From Bacteroidales bacterium (lineage in GTDB: Bacteria; Bacteroidota; Bacteroidia; Bacteroidales; Rikenellaceae), in contig CAJSYJ010000001.1 of the NCBI GenBank assembly GCA_910574205.1, forward strand, positions 186,001-250,000: a stretch of DNA of 64,000 bases, written 5' to 3'. Both the position numbers and the translations under genes were made by a program. Under the pieces are notes generated by a model. The model made no database searches. It was not told the origin of the DNA and saw only the letters and a program-made list of their open reading frames with translations. Within the stretch, counting starts at the first letter, position 1. Every line of letters starts with the position of its first letter. Below are positions 27,297-36,193 of this stretch, one piece after another.

Positions 27297-28555
27297 ATCT
27301 GAAATACGGTCTCGACGATCGTCCGCCCGTCGGACAGATGCCGGCATACGCGCTGCAATGGTTTGTGCTGGCCGTGGCCGTCGTCGCCACAAGCACGTTC
27401 GTCGCAACAGGCAGCGAGGCCGAAAAGATGTTTTTCTCGCAGAAGATGTTCGCCGTAACCGGCATCACGACGATCATACAGATCCTTTGGGGACATCGCA
27501 TGCCGCTTGTTGTCGGACCCGCCGCCGTACTGCTCGTGGGTGTCATTACCTCGCTGCGCGCCGAAGCCGACGTCGATGCCATATACTCGTCGATAATATG
27601 CGGCGGCGTTGCCGTGACGCTGCTCGGTGCTCTGGGCGCGCTCAGACGACTGGGCAGGCTGTTCACGCCCCGTATCGTCGTCGTGATATTGATGCTCATA
27701 GCATTCACGCTAGCCCCCACCATATCGGGGCTCGTATTCACTCCGGCCGCCGGGACTGACTCGCCTCACACCTTCGGACTTCTGTTCGCCCTTATGGCGA
27801 CTCCCGCCATGGTCGTGGCCAACCGCATGCTGCGCGGAGTGTGGAAAAGCCTTACCATTCCCGTCGCACTGGTCGTCGGCAGCGCAATATACTACATGCT
27901 CTACCCCACTGCGATCGTCGTCGAAAGCGACTACTCGCAAGTATCGCTTTTTATCGACCGTTTCGTCTTCGACCCGGGACTGGTGCTCGCATTCATACTC
28001 TGCTACACGGCACTGCTCATTAACGATATCGGCTCAATAGAGTCGCTCGGCGCCATGTTGCAGGCCGACCGGATGCCGAGCCGCTTGCGTCGCGGAGTCT
28101 GCATTACCGGCGCGATGAACATCGTCGCCGGGTCGCTCGGAGTACTCGGCCCGGTCAACTACTCGATGAGCCCCGGTGTCATAGCCTCGTCGTCGTGCGC
28201 CTCGCGCCATGCCCTGCTGCCTGCGGCCGTGGGTCTTATACTGTGCGCGCTGTCGCCGCACCTCATCTGGCTGCTGTCGCATATACCCAATCCCGTCATC
28301 GGTTCGGTACTGCTCTACCTAATGGGTACGCAGCTCGCGGCATCATTCGATATGATGCGCTCGACAGGCGCCGCCGCCACTTTCGGCGATGCCCTCACGC
28401 TGAGTATTCCCATAATGATAGCACTGCTGTGCACCTCGCTTCCGGCCGCCGCCGTACCGGAGATCATACGTCCTCTCATAGGCAACGGCTTCGCCATGGG
28501 CGTAATCGCGGTCATGCTTATGGAGCATCTGTTCAACCGCCCGCAAAAAGGCTGA
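27293..28555 (+). CDS. NCS2-family nucleobase permease (uracil/xanthine type)
   Basis: 420 residues, about 12-14 membrane helices. NCS2 hallmarks: the opening QMPAYALQWFVLAV, the substrate-site region GHRMPLVVGPAAVLLVG, TPRIVVVILMLIAFTLAPTISG, and the conserved INDIGSIESLGAMLQ segment that contains the substrate-coordinating Glu. The C-terminus reads PVIGSVLLYLMGTQLA. Its ATG overlaps the stop of the PiT gene (ATGA), so it is translationally coupled to phosphate uptake. Together with the nearby S1/P1 nuclease it would fit salvage of nucleic acid components (inference). The exact base transported cannot be read from sequence. Confidence 0.88.
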   Translation: MNLKYGLDDRPPVGQMPAYALQWFVLAVAVVATSTFVATGSEAEKMFFSQKMFAVTGITTIIQILWGHRMPLVVGPAAVLLVGVITSLRAEADVDAIYSSIICGGVAVTLLGALGALRRLGRLFTPRIVVVILMLIAFTLAPTISGLVFTPAAGTDSPHTFGLLFALMATPAMVVANRMLRGVWKSLTIPVALVVGSAIYYMLYPTAIVVESDYSQVSLFIDRFVFDPGLVLAFILCYTALLINDIGSIESLGAMLQADRMPSRLRRGVCITGAMNIVAGSLGVLGPVNYSMSPGVIASSSCASRHALLPAAVGLILCALSPHLIWLLSHIPNPVIGSVLLYLMGTQLAASFDMMRSTGAAATFGDALTLSIPIMIALLCTSLPAAAVPEIIRPLIGNGFAMGVIAVMLMEHLFNRPQKG

Positions 28556-28621
28556 CGGGCGCATCTGCAATAGATATCCGCACGCCTGCACAGACGTTTA
28601 CGGTCAATCGAATCAGACATT

Positions 28622-28936
28622 ATGAAACGGTTATCTACTTTTATCGTGCTTCTTGCGGTTGCCGCTGCGTACATATCGGCCGCCCCGATCGAGGATTGCA
28701 AATGCAAGGGAAAGCGTCTGTACGGACGTGTCAAAATCGTGGATGCCGATGCCGACTTCGATGTTCGAGTAGTCGATGCGTCTCCCGACCTCGACGTAAA
28801 GATTGTCGAGAGCTTTCCCGACAGATGCGGACGCTGGCAAATAGTCACGTCGCACGAGGATTTCAGCATCCGCTTCGTTACGAGCTTCGAAGACTTCACG
28901 ATCCGATTCGTCGAATCCTTTCCCGGACAACGTTGA
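28622..28936 (+). CDS. small secreted repeat protein, DUF6150 / septoil-knot-like
   Basis: 104 residues with a signal peptide ending near AYISAA. The mature protein has about five repeats of a beta-strand unit of the form (K/R)(I/V)V(D/E/T)S(F)(P/E)D: VKIVDADADFDVRVVDASPDLDVKI... and FSIRFVTSFEDFTIRFVES. I recognise this pattern from the Bacteroidota DUF6150 family, thought to form a knotted seven-strand fold. Two cysteines near the mature N-terminus (DCKCKG) and one later may form disulfides. Function is unknown. It lies 66 bases after the permease gene and ends before a bidirectional hairpin. Confidence 0.75.
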   Translation: MKRLSTFIVLLAVAAAYISAAPIEDCKCKGKRLYGRVKIVDADADFDVRVVDASPDLDVKIVESFPDRCGRWQIVTSHEDFSIRFVTSFEDFTIRFVESFPGQR

Positions 28937-28977
28937 TCCCGGCCGAGCAGCTGACGCTCTGCACCGTACACAAAAGA

Positions 28978-29008
28978 TTACCCCTGCCGCACTATGCAGC
29001 AGGGGTAA
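28978..29008. terminator. bidirectional hairpin between convergent genes
   Basis: Stem TTACCCCTGC / GCAGGGGTAA with an 11-base loop. On the minus strand it is followed by TCTTTTG. It separates the DUF6150-like gene from the CoA-transferase operon. Confidence 0.7.
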
Positions 29009-29040
29009 GCATTATATGCGGCGGCATCCCGCCGAAGCCG

Positions 29041-30342
29041 CTATCGTGTTCTCAGGAACCCGATGCCGAAGCGCTCGGTTGCCGCGCGCTCCAACTCCTC
29101 TCTTACCGACGGGTGCGCGATGCCGATAAGGGCGCGTGCACGCTCCGCCAGATTCTTGTTGCGCAGATACGCCGCACCGTACTCCGTAACGATGTACTGC
29201 GCCTGAAAACGCGTAGTCACGACACCCGCTCCGCGAGCCAGCGTCGGCACTATCTTCGACAACCCCTTGCCGGTCATCGACGGCAGAGCGATGAAGCACT
29301 TGCCTCCCTCGGACAAGGCGCCGCCGTACATGAAGTCGTGCTGGCCGCCGACACCCGAGAATATCGTCTCGCCGATCGAGTCGGCGCATATCTGTCCCGT
29401 AAGATCGACCTCGATAGCCGAGTTTACGGCCATAACGCGGGGATTCTGGCGTATAATGGCAGGATCGTTCGTCCATGCCACGTCGCGGATCACAACATCG
29501 CGGTTGCCGTCGAGATAGTCGTACAGACGGCGGCTGCCCAACACGAGCGATGCCACCGACTTGCCCGGCAGTATCTTCTTCTGCGAATTGTCGATAATGC
29601 CTTTCTCGATAAGCGGCACCACGCCGTCGGTCATCGCCTCGGTGTGCAGTCCCAGATGCTTATGGTCGTGCAGGGCATCCAATACGGCATTGGGTATACC
29701 GCCCACGCCGATCTGCATAGTCGCTCCGTCGGGTATCTCGGCGGCGATATATTGTCCTATGCGACGCTCGACATCGTTGGGCACGACCGTCGGCAGCTCC
29801 ACCAGCGGCTCATCGCCGCGCACCAGTGCTGCGATCTTCGAGACGTGGATGACCGGATCGCCGAACGTCCGCGGCATGTAACGGTTGACCTGCGCTATAA
29901 CCGTCTTAGAGCACTCTACGGCCGACACGGCAAGATCGGCCGATATGCCGTATGAGCAGTACCCCTCCTCGTCGGGCTCCGAGACATTGAGCAGGCTGAC
30001 ATCCAGAGGCACCTGACCGCTGCGGAACAGGAAAGGTATCTCGCCCAAAAAGCCCGGTATCGTCTGCGCGACACCTTCGCGAATGGCACGGCGCAGATTG
30101 TTGGCCACGAAAAAGCTGACGGCCTCGAACGAGTCGACAAGCTCCCTGCGCGCATACGGCGCGTCCTCGCGCCCTATGGCGAATGCCGAGTAGACCTTCA
30201 CGCCGCGCAGCTCGCCGGCACGGTCGGTCATAGCACGCACCAGCACCTCAGGAATCGACGTACTGCCCTGAATGTATACCGAGTCGCCCGATTTTATCAA
30301 CTTGACCGCCTCGGCGGCCGATACGTAATTTATCTTCTCCAT
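29041..30342 (-). CDS. acetyl-CoA hydrolase/transferase family CoA-transferase
   Basis: 433 residues, usual for the 4-hydroxybutyrate/butyryl/succinyl CoA-transferase group. Family segments: KINYVSAAEAVKLIKSGDSVYIQG at the start, VGVGGIPNAVLDAL-type loop (IGVGGIPNAV), the likely catalytic Glu in LHTEAMTDG near residue 232, SGVGGQHDFMYGGALSEGGK, and ITEYGAAYLR-type end (VTEYGAAYLR). It would exchange CoA between acetate (or another acid) and an acyl-CoA. The start is the ATG at 30342, 2 bases after the aminotransferase stop; a TTG two codons earlier is less likely. It is the last gene of the iorA-iorB-aminotransferase-CoA-transferase operon, where it could release the arylacetate. Confidence 0.88.
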   Translation of the reverse strand: MEKINYVSAAEAVKLIKSGDSVYIQGSTSIPEVLVRAMTDRAGELRGVKVYSAFAIGREDAPYARRELVDSFEAVSFFVANNLRRAIREGVAQTIPGFLGEIPFLFRSGQVPLDVSLLNVSEPDEEGYCSYGISADLAVSAVECSKTVIAQVNRYMPRTFGDPVIHVSKIAALVRGDEPLVELPTVVPNDVERRIGQYIAAEIPDGATMQIGVGGIPNAVLDALHDHKHLGLHTEAMTDGVVPLIEKGIIDNSQKKILPGKSVASLVLGSRRLYDYLDGNRDVVIRDVAWTNDPAIIRQNPRVMAVNSAIEVDLTGQICADSIGETIFSGVGGQHDFMYGGALSEGGKCFIALPSMTGKGLSKIVPTLARGAGVVTTRFQAQYIVTEYGAAYLRNKNLAERARALIGIAHPSVREELERAATERFGIGFLRTR

Positions 30343-30344
30343 AA

Positions 30345-31661
30345 TCAATAATCGCGGCTGAAAAGTTGTAAACGTCTGTCGAACTCGTCATACTGGTCCT
30401 CGGTAAGGTTCGATACGCAGCCGCGCAAGCCCTCGCGCGCGCTGCCCGTCGAGCCGAGGGCGATGGCGCTCACACCGTAGTAAATAAGTTTGTTGATAAG
30501 CTGTTCGCTGGTCATGTCCTTATATCCGAACGTGAAGAAGAAGCCGTCCGACACCTCGCGGCCGCAGTCGTTGTCGTAGACCACATGAAAACCGTTGCGC
30601 TGCATGATCTCCTTGACGCGCGCAGCACGCCGCGCATACTCGCGCGTATGGCCTACGAAGTCGAGTCTGCCCTCGCACGCCGCATCGAACATAGCCGCCA
30701 TGGCATACTGCACCGAGTGGGTCACGCCGGCCGAGAGAACATATACGATAGAGTATATGAAGTTGCGGCGAAACTCTCCGTCGTTGCCGTACCTGACACC
30801 GATATCATCGAAGCAGCGCTTGGCCACACCCGGGTTTATCGCCACAACGGCGCCGCGCTGACCGGCATACGAAAATATCTTCGACGACGATAGCAGATGC
30901 ACGCAATTCTCGGTATAACGACCGACGGTTGGTTGATACGGCGGCTCGAACGGACGGCTGCGATCCTCGCGGAAGTCCATGTTGAGATATGCCAGATCCT
31001 CGACCGCGATGCAGTCGTATTTGGTCGCCATGCGGCCTATTATCTCCAACTCCTGCTCCGTCAGACACATCCACGACGGATTGTTGGGATTGGAGAATAT
31101 GATGCCGCTGATGCGCCCCGAGCTAAGATGCTCTTCGAGCTTGGCCTCCAACTTCTCGCCGCGATACTCCACGACATCGAACGCCTCTACTCTTACGCCC
31201 AGCACGCGGCACTGCGCCTTCTGCACCGGGAAACATGGGTCGATGAAGAGCACCGTATCGCGCTGCTTGCGCAGCTGGCTCAATGTAAGTATCGTTGCGA
31301 AAGCACCCTGCATCGATCCTACCGTCGGCACGATGCACTCCTCCGGAATGTCGATGTCGACGAAAGCCTTGATGAATCTTCTGGCTGCCTTGTTCAGAGG
31401 GTCGATACCCGTTATAAGCGGATACTTGGCGCCCACGCCCCTGCGCAGCGCCTCGCACTCTGCCTCGACGCCGATCTGCTCGGCATCCAGTCCGGGCACG
31501 CCCTGCTCCATGCGTATGTAACGCTCGCCCGTCTCGCGCTCGATATTCGACACGACGCTCACGAGCTGACGTATCGACGCCACGCCCAACTCATGCGCAT
31601 TGCGCAGGCCGTTGGCTATACATATATCGTCGACGAGCCGTTTGTCCAATGGTCTATCCAT
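30345..31661 (-). CDS. class I/II PLP-dependent aminotransferase
   Basis: 438 residues. Fold type I features: the cofactor loop VPTVGSMQGAFATILTLSQLRKQ, IFSNPNNPSWMCLTEQELEIIG with the conserved Asn/Pro, VEDLAYLNMDF with the Asp binding the pyridine nitrogen, and the PLP lysine in LLSSSKIFSYAGQRGAVV. The Arg near the C-terminus that binds the substrate carboxylate lies in STGSAREGLRGCVS. The enzyme would turn an amino acid into its 2-oxo acid. Tight linkage to iorAB (6-base gap) and a CoA-transferase suggests an aromatic or branched amino-acid substrate (inference). Confidence 0.9.
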   Translation of the reverse strand: MDRPLDKRLVDDICIANGLRNAHELGVASIRQLVSVVSNIERETGERYIRMEQGVPGLDAEQIGVEAECEALRRGVGAKYPLITGIDPLNKAARRFIKAFVDIDIPEECIVPTVGSMQGAFATILTLSQLRKQRDTVLFIDPCFPVQKAQCRVLGVRVEAFDVVEYRGEKLEAKLEEHLSSGRISGIIFSNPNNPSWMCLTEQELEIIGRMATKYDCIAVEDLAYLNMDFREDRSRPFEPPYQPTVGRYTENCVHLLSSSKIFSYAGQRGAVVAINPGVAKRCFDDIGVRYGNDGEFRRNFIYSIVYVLSAGVTHSVQYAMAAMFDAACEGRLDFVGHTREYARRAARVKEIMQRNGFHVVYDNDCGREVSDGFFFTFGYKDMTSEQLINKLIYYGVSAIALGSTGSAREGLRGCVSNLTEDQYDEFDRRLQLFSRDY

Positions 31662-31667
31662 AACGCC

Positions 31668-32246
31668 CTACTTTTTGCTGTTGTCGTAACCGGCACGCAA
31701 CGCCGCAATATTCTTGGCCGTAACCTCCTCGCCCTTACGCTGGAAGATACGTCTTACGCCGGCCTCGATCTTCTCGTACTCTATGTCGAGCATGGGCACG
31801 GCGGCGCCCAGCAGCACCATGTTGGCCGACTGCACGGGCGCACCGGCTTCGCGAGCCAGCTGCTCCACGTCCAGAACCACGCGGTTGGGCAGACGGTCGA
31901 GATGCTCTCTCAGAGCCTCGATGTCGGGATAGTTGTCTATATTGACGAACGGCACGCTGCTGGTCACTATCCAGCCCTCCTTTTTCAGATAGGGCAGATA
32001 GCGCAGCGCCTCCATAGGTTCGAGCGATACTATTATGTCGGCGCCGCCAACGGGGATAAGGTCGCTGGCTATCTCCTGCGACGATATGCGCAGGTTGCTC
32101 TGCACGTCGCCGCCGCGCTGGCTCATGCCGTGTACCTCGGCCTGCTTGATGAACAGCCCCTCCGCGAGTGCGGCTTCGCCTATGACTGTCGCGATCGAGA
32201 GTATGCCCTGACCGCCGACACCGGCGAGAATTATATCTTTTTTCAT
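31668..32246 (-). CDS. iorB: indolepyruvate:ferredoxin oxidoreductase beta subunit
   Basis: 192 residues. The N-terminal glycine-rich motif MKKDIILAGVGGQGILSIATVIGEAAL is typical of the gamma/beta-like subunit of 2-oxoacid oxidoreductases, and EVHGMSQRGGDVQSNLRI follows. It works with IorA to decarboxylate aryl pyruvates to aryl-acetyl-CoA with reduction of ferredoxin. The ATG at 32246 is preferred over an upstream in-frame start because it lies 4 bases after the iorA stop. Confidence 0.93.
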   Translation of the reverse strand: MKKDIILAGVGGQGILSIATVIGEAALAEGLFIKQAEVHGMSQRGGDVQSNLRISSQEIASDLIPVGGADIIVSLEPMEALRYLPYLKKEGWIVTSSVPFVNIDNYPDIEALREHLDRLPNRVVLDVEQLAREAGAPVQSANMVLLGAAVPMLDIEYEKIEAGVRRIFQRKGEEVTAKNIAALRAGYDNSKK

Positions 32247-32250
32247 ACGT

Positions 32251-33861
32251 CTACTGCTTTTTTTGTTGTTTGGCATGTCGTTTCAATGTCTGTATACATT
32301 CGCGGCGCGGGATGACTACCGATACCCCGTCGTACTCGAATTCCTCGCGCAGGACACTCTTGATCTGCTCCATGTTCTTGGGCAGCGGCACGACCACACG
32401 CACGTGCGCCGGGTCGACGCCTACGCCGCGGCATATATCTTCCAGACGCCCCGTGCCGGCCGAGTCCTGACCGCCGGTCATACCCGTTGTAAGGTTGTCC
32501 GAGATGACGATCACGACATTGGAGCGCGAATTGACGCAATCGAGCAGACCCGTAATACCCGAGTGAGTGAAGGTAGAGTCGCCGATGACGGCCACCGACG
32601 GCCACTGTCCGGCATCGGCGGCACCCTTGGCCATGGTTACCGACGAACCCATTTCGACGCAGGCATGTATCGCATGGAACGGCGACAGAGCGCCGAGCGT
32701 ATAGCATCCTATATCGCCGAATATGCGGGCATCCTTATACTCAGCCGCCACCTGGTTCAGCGCCGTGTACATATCGCGATGACCGCAGCCCACGCACAGG
32801 GCGGGCGGACGCGGCACGATCAGATCGTCGGCCTCGCGGCTCGGCAGCGCCTCCATACCCAGAGCCTTGCGCACCGAGTCGGGCGTAAGCTCGCCCATGC
32901 GCGGCAGCTCGCCCGTCAGGCGTCCCTTTACGGCCACTGTCGAGGGCACCAGACCGCGCATCATCTCCTCGACGACAGGCTGTCCCTCCTCCATGACGAT
33001 GATCTCCTCGGCACCGTCGGCGACCATCTGCCCGATGAGCGCCTCGGGCAGCGGATACTGCGAGATCTTCAAGACGCTGCTCTTACAACCCTCGGGGCAG
33101 TTCTCTTTGAGATAGTTATATGCTATACCGCATGCTACGACAGCGCGCGACGGCTCCTCGCCGCGGCGGTATGAGTTGTGCGACGATGACTCCGACAGAC
33201 GCACCAGCTCGCTCTGCTGCTCGACGAGTCGGGCATATCTGCGACGTGCGAATGCAGGCAGCAGAATCCAGCTGCGTACATCCTCCGGAAATCTCTTCTC
33301 GTTCTGCCTGCGCGGAGACTCGGTAATATCGACCACGGCACGCGAATGCGCCATGCGCGTGGTAATGCGCATCAGCACCGGCAGACGGCAGCTCTCCGAC
33401 ATGTCGAACGCCTTGCCGATCATCTCGTATGCCTCCTGCTGCGACGAGGGCTCGAATACGGGCATCATCGCGAATTTGCCGTAGAAGCGCGAGTCCTGCT
33501 CGTTCTGCGACGAGTGCATCGACGGGTCGTCGGCAGCAACCACGACCAGACCTCCGTTGACTCCTGTCATAGCCGAGTTGACGAAGGCGTCGGCGGCAAC
33601 GTTGAGTCCCACATGCTTCATACATACCATTGCGCGCTTGCCCATGTACGACATGCCGAGCGCACCCTCCATAGCGGTCTTTTCATTTACGCACCAGCGG
33701 CAGAAGATAGGTGCGGCATCCGCACCGCGCTTCGATTCGTGCAGCTGGATAAATTCGGTTATTTCGGTCGACGGAGTGCCCGGATAGGCATATACGCCGG
33801 ACAGACCTGCGTCTATGGCGCCCTGAGCAATCGCCTCGTCACCGAGAAGAAGTTTTTTCAT
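32251..33861 (-). CDS. iorA: indolepyruvate:ferredoxin oxidoreductase alpha subunit
   Basis: 536 residues. The N-terminal part has LLGDEAIAQGAIDAGLSGVYAYPGTPSTEI and the later part carries the TPP-binding signature GDIGCYTLG and GDSTFTHSGITGLLD. It ends at KRHAKQQKKQ without the two CxxCxxC ferredoxin motifs found at the C-terminus of archaeal IorA; the shorter form is common in Bacteroidota. The cysteine-containing CVGCGHRDMY segment remains. It is the first gene of the leftward operon with iorB, an aminotransferase and a CoA-transferase. A TAATTTTG -7-like element lies at 33887-33894 upstream. Confidence 0.94.
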   Translation of the reverse strand: MKKLLLGDEAIAQGAIDAGLSGVYAYPGTPSTEITEFIQLHESKRGADAAPIFCRWCVNEKTAMEGALGMSYMGKRAMVCMKHVGLNVAADAFVNSAMTGVNGGLVVVAADDPSMHSSQNEQDSRFYGKFAMMPVFEPSSQQEAYEMIGKAFDMSESCRLPVLMRITTRMAHSRAVVDITESPRRQNEKRFPEDVRSWILLPAFARRRYARLVEQQSELVRLSESSSHNSYRRGEEPSRAVVACGIAYNYLKENCPEGCKSSVLKISQYPLPEALIGQMVADGAEEIIVMEEGQPVVEEMMRGLVPSTVAVKGRLTGELPRMGELTPDSVRKALGMEALPSREADDLIVPRPPALCVGCGHRDMYTALNQVAAEYKDARIFGDIGCYTLGALSPFHAIHACVEMGSSVTMAKGAADAGQWPSVAVIGDSTFTHSGITGLLDCVNSRSNVVIVISDNLTTGMTGGQDSAGTGRLEDICRGVGVDPAHVRVVVPLPKNMEQIKSVLREEFEYDGVSVVIPRRECIQTLKRHAKQQKKQ

Positions 33862-33886
33862 ATATAGAATATTTTAAGGTTCTTTC

Positions 33887-33894
33887 CAAAATTA
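33887..33894 (-). promoter_or_regulatory. candidate -7 element of the iorA operon
   Basis: TAATTTTG on the minus strand, 26 bases before the iorA ATG. The -33 partner is weak. Confidence 0.45.
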
Positions 33895-34004
33895 CAACAA
33901 AAAATCCGAATCCGAAAGCAAATTCGCAAATAAAGTTCGCATTCAAAAGCCAGACGGCAGCAAACGATTGCTCAGCCTCCTATCTCCCGCAGCGAATAAC
34001 GGCA

Positions 34005-34038
34005 ACAAAAAACCCTCGCCGCACACGTGCTGCGAGGG
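34005..34038 (-). terminator. terminator of the Tdh-like gene
   Basis: On the minus strand, GCCCTCGCAGC... pairs with GCGAGGG and is followed by a run of six T (complement of 34006-34012). It lies 55 bases past the stop at 34093. Confidence 0.8.
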
Positions 34039-34092
34039 CTGTGACTATATGACCGGAGCTATATGTATCTTATGTATCTCCTGCGCAATGGA

Positions 34093-35037
34093 TCAGAGCG
34101 TCTTTCGGCGGACCGCTTCGAGCATGTCGACGGTCATCGAGTCGAGATCCCACTGAGGCTTCCAGCCCCACTCTTCGCGGGCGCACGAATCATCGAGCTT
34201 GTTCGGCCAGCTGCGCGCGATAGCATCCTTCACGGGCTCCACGTCATAGTCCATAGTGAACGAGGGTATCTGACGGCGCACGGCCTCGCAGATGATCTCG
34301 GGTGTGAAGCTCATAGAGGCGATATTGAACGAGTTGCGGTGTTTGAGTCGCGACGGGTCGGCCTCCATCAACTCGACCGCGGCACGCAGCGCATCGGGCA
34401 TGTACATCATATCCATATATACGTCGTGCGATATGGGGCAGGTAAAACGTCCCGTGCGCACGGCCTCGTAATATATCTCGACAGCATAGTCGGTGGTTCC
34501 GCCGCCGGGCAGCGTCACATTGGAGATGATACCGGGGAAACGCACCGAACGCGTATCGACGCCGAAACGCGAGTGATAGTAGTTGGAGAGCAGCTCGCCC
34601 GATACCTTGCATACGCCATATATAGTATTGGGCTGCATGATAGTATCCTGCGGAGTGTTGTCGCGCGGGAAATCGCCGCCGAACGCACCGATCGAGCTGG
34701 GCGTGAAGAGCGAGCATTTCTTCTCGCGGGCTATCTCCAACGAATTCTGCAAAGCACCCATGTTGATACGCATCGCCAGCTGCGGATTCTTCTCGCCGGT
34801 AGCCGACAGCAGCGCGACGAGGTTGTAGATAGCATCGATACGATACTTGTCCACCAGCTCGGCGTAACGCACACCGTCAAGGGCATCGAGAGTTTCGAAC
34901 GGGCCCTCGGCGCTGAGCGCTTCGCAAGGTTTGACATCGGTAGCGAGGACGTTCGACGCACCGTAAATTTTTCGCAGATATGGCACCAACTCAGATCCGA
35001 TCTGACCTCCGGCGCCCAAAACCAATATGCGTTTCAT
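34093..35037 (-). CDS. NAD-dependent epimerase-type L-threonine dehydrogenase
   Basis: 314 residues, extended SDR. The NAD motif LVLGAGGQIGSEL is at the N-terminus and the catalytic YGVCKVSGE gives Tyr-x-x-x-Lys. The stretch SIGAFGG just before it, then FPGIISNVTLPGGGTTDYAVEIYYEA, closely fits the GalE-like L-threonine 3-dehydrogenases of Bacteroidota rather than sugar epimerases. It would make 2-amino-3-ketobutyrate from threonine. The kbl partner is not in the window. The ATG at 35037 is preferred; an in-frame TTG lies 15 bases upstream. It is divergent from the cation exporter gene. Confidence 0.85.
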   Translation of the reverse strand: MKRILVLGAGGQIGSELVPYLRKIYGASNVLATDVKPCEALSAEGPFETLDALDGVRYAELVDKYRIDAIYNLVALLSATGEKNPQLAMRINMGALQNSLEIAREKKCSLFTPSSIGAFGGDFPRDNTPQDTIMQPNTIYGVCKVSGELLSNYYHSRFGVDTRSVRFPGIISNVTLPGGGTTDYAVEIYYEAVRTGRFTCPISHDVYMDMMYMPDALRAAVELMEADPSRLKHRNSFNIASMSFTPEIICEAVRRQIPSFTMDYDVEPVKDAIARSWPNKLDDSCAREEWGWKPQWDLDSMTVDMLEAVRRKTL

Positions 35038-35122
35038 AAGTTCAGGTAACAAATTTTAACAAAATTAAACAAAATTTGCAAACCGTGTTACGTTTTGCCA
35101 TGAAAAATTTAAGAAATGTTCA

Positions 35123-35130
35123 TATATTTG
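35123..35130 (+). promoter_or_regulatory. -7 element of the cation exporter gene
   Basis: TATATTTG, 55 bases before the ATG at 35186, with an AT-rich upstream region and no perfect -33. Confidence 0.5.
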
Positions 35131-35185
35131 CTTCATACGAGCATCGAGATATTTTCAGTTTACTTTACACCCGACTCCCGAGATT

Positions 35186-36082
35186 ATGCACAAACACAAT
35201 CACACGCACGCCATGACGGTCGGAACGGCCTCGCGGGCGCTTTTAATCGGAATCTCTATCAACATCGCCTATGCCCTGGCCGAGGTGGCCGTAGGTATCC
35301 GCATAGGATCCATGGGGCTGGTGGCCGATGCCGGCCACAACCTGAGCGACGTGGCAGGGCTGCTGCTCGCCCTGATCGCCGTCCGGCTCGCCGCACGCAA
35401 AGCCACTGCAAAATATACATTCGGATACAGGAAAGCATCTATCCTCATATCGCTGCTCAACGCGCTCCTGCTGCTGGCTGCCGTGGTCGGCATAATCCGG
35501 GAGAGCATCGAGCGGTTTCTCGATCCCCAGCCCGTAGCCGGTTGGGGCGTCGCCGCAACGGCCGCCGCAGGCGTTGCGGTCAACTACCTGTCGGCGCGGC
35601 TTCTCAGATCGGGCAAGGAGCGCGACCTGAATATCCGCGGCGCATATCTGCACATGATCCTCGACGCGCTGGTATCGGTAGGAGTAGTCGTCTCGGGCAT
35701 CGTCATATCGCTTACCGGCTGGAATGTCATAGATCCCATAATAGGCATCGTCGTGGCCGGCATCATCGTCTACTCGTCATGGAATCTGCTGACGGCATCG
35801 TTCAGGCTGGCCGTCGACGGCGTGCCCGACGGCATAGACGTAGCCTCGATCGAGCAGGCACTGCTAAGCATCGACGGCATACGCGACGTGCATCATATAC
35901 ATATATGGGGCATCAGCACCACCCAAAATGCCATGACGGCACATCTCGTAGTCGACGACCTATCATCATGGGAGAGTGTACGGCGCCGCGCCAAGCGTCT
36001 GCTGGCCGAACACGGCATCGACCACTCTACGCTCGAAATAGAGACCGAGGCCGGACGCGACTCCTCGTGCGACGGCTGCTGA
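35186..36082 (+). CDS. cation diffusion facilitator (zinc/cobalt/cadmium exporter)
   Basis: 298 residues, six membrane helices. It starts with a His-rich tip (MHKHNHTH). The transport-site pair is present: HNLSD in helix 2 and HMILDA in helix 5, giving the His/Asp four-ligand site of CzcD-type proteins. The cytoplasmic C-terminal domain (IEQALLSIDGIRDVHHIHIWGIS) is the ferredoxin-like metal-sensing domain. It ends CDGC, another possible metal site. It exports divalent cations by proton antiport in the family. Monocistronic or nearly so. Confidence 0.93.
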   Translation: MHKHNHTHAMTVGTASRALLIGISINIAYALAEVAVGIRIGSMGLVADAGHNLSDVAGLLLALIAVRLAARKATAKYTFGYRKASILISLLNALLLLAAVVGIIRESIERFLDPQPVAGWGVAATAAAGVAVNYLSARLLRSGKERDLNIRGAYLHMILDALVSVGVVVSGIVISLTGWNVIDPIIGIVVAGIIVYSSWNLLTASFRLAVDGVPDGIDVASIEQALLSIDGIRDVHHIHIWGISTTQNAMTAHLVVDDLSSWESVRRRAKRLLAEHGIDHSTLEIETEAGRDSSCDGC

Positions 36083-36193
36083 GAGCAGCACAACGGAGCG
36101 ATGATGTCGCACTCTGCCCAATAAAGAGATGCCGCACCGCTGCGGCCGATAAAATTTTTAGTATCTTCGCAGCGATTAAAACCCGTATGATTC

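Noticed and set aside
28195..29955. A 586-codon rightward open frame
   Set aside because: It runs across the permease end, the DUF6150-like gene, a terminator and the CoA-transferase in antisense.
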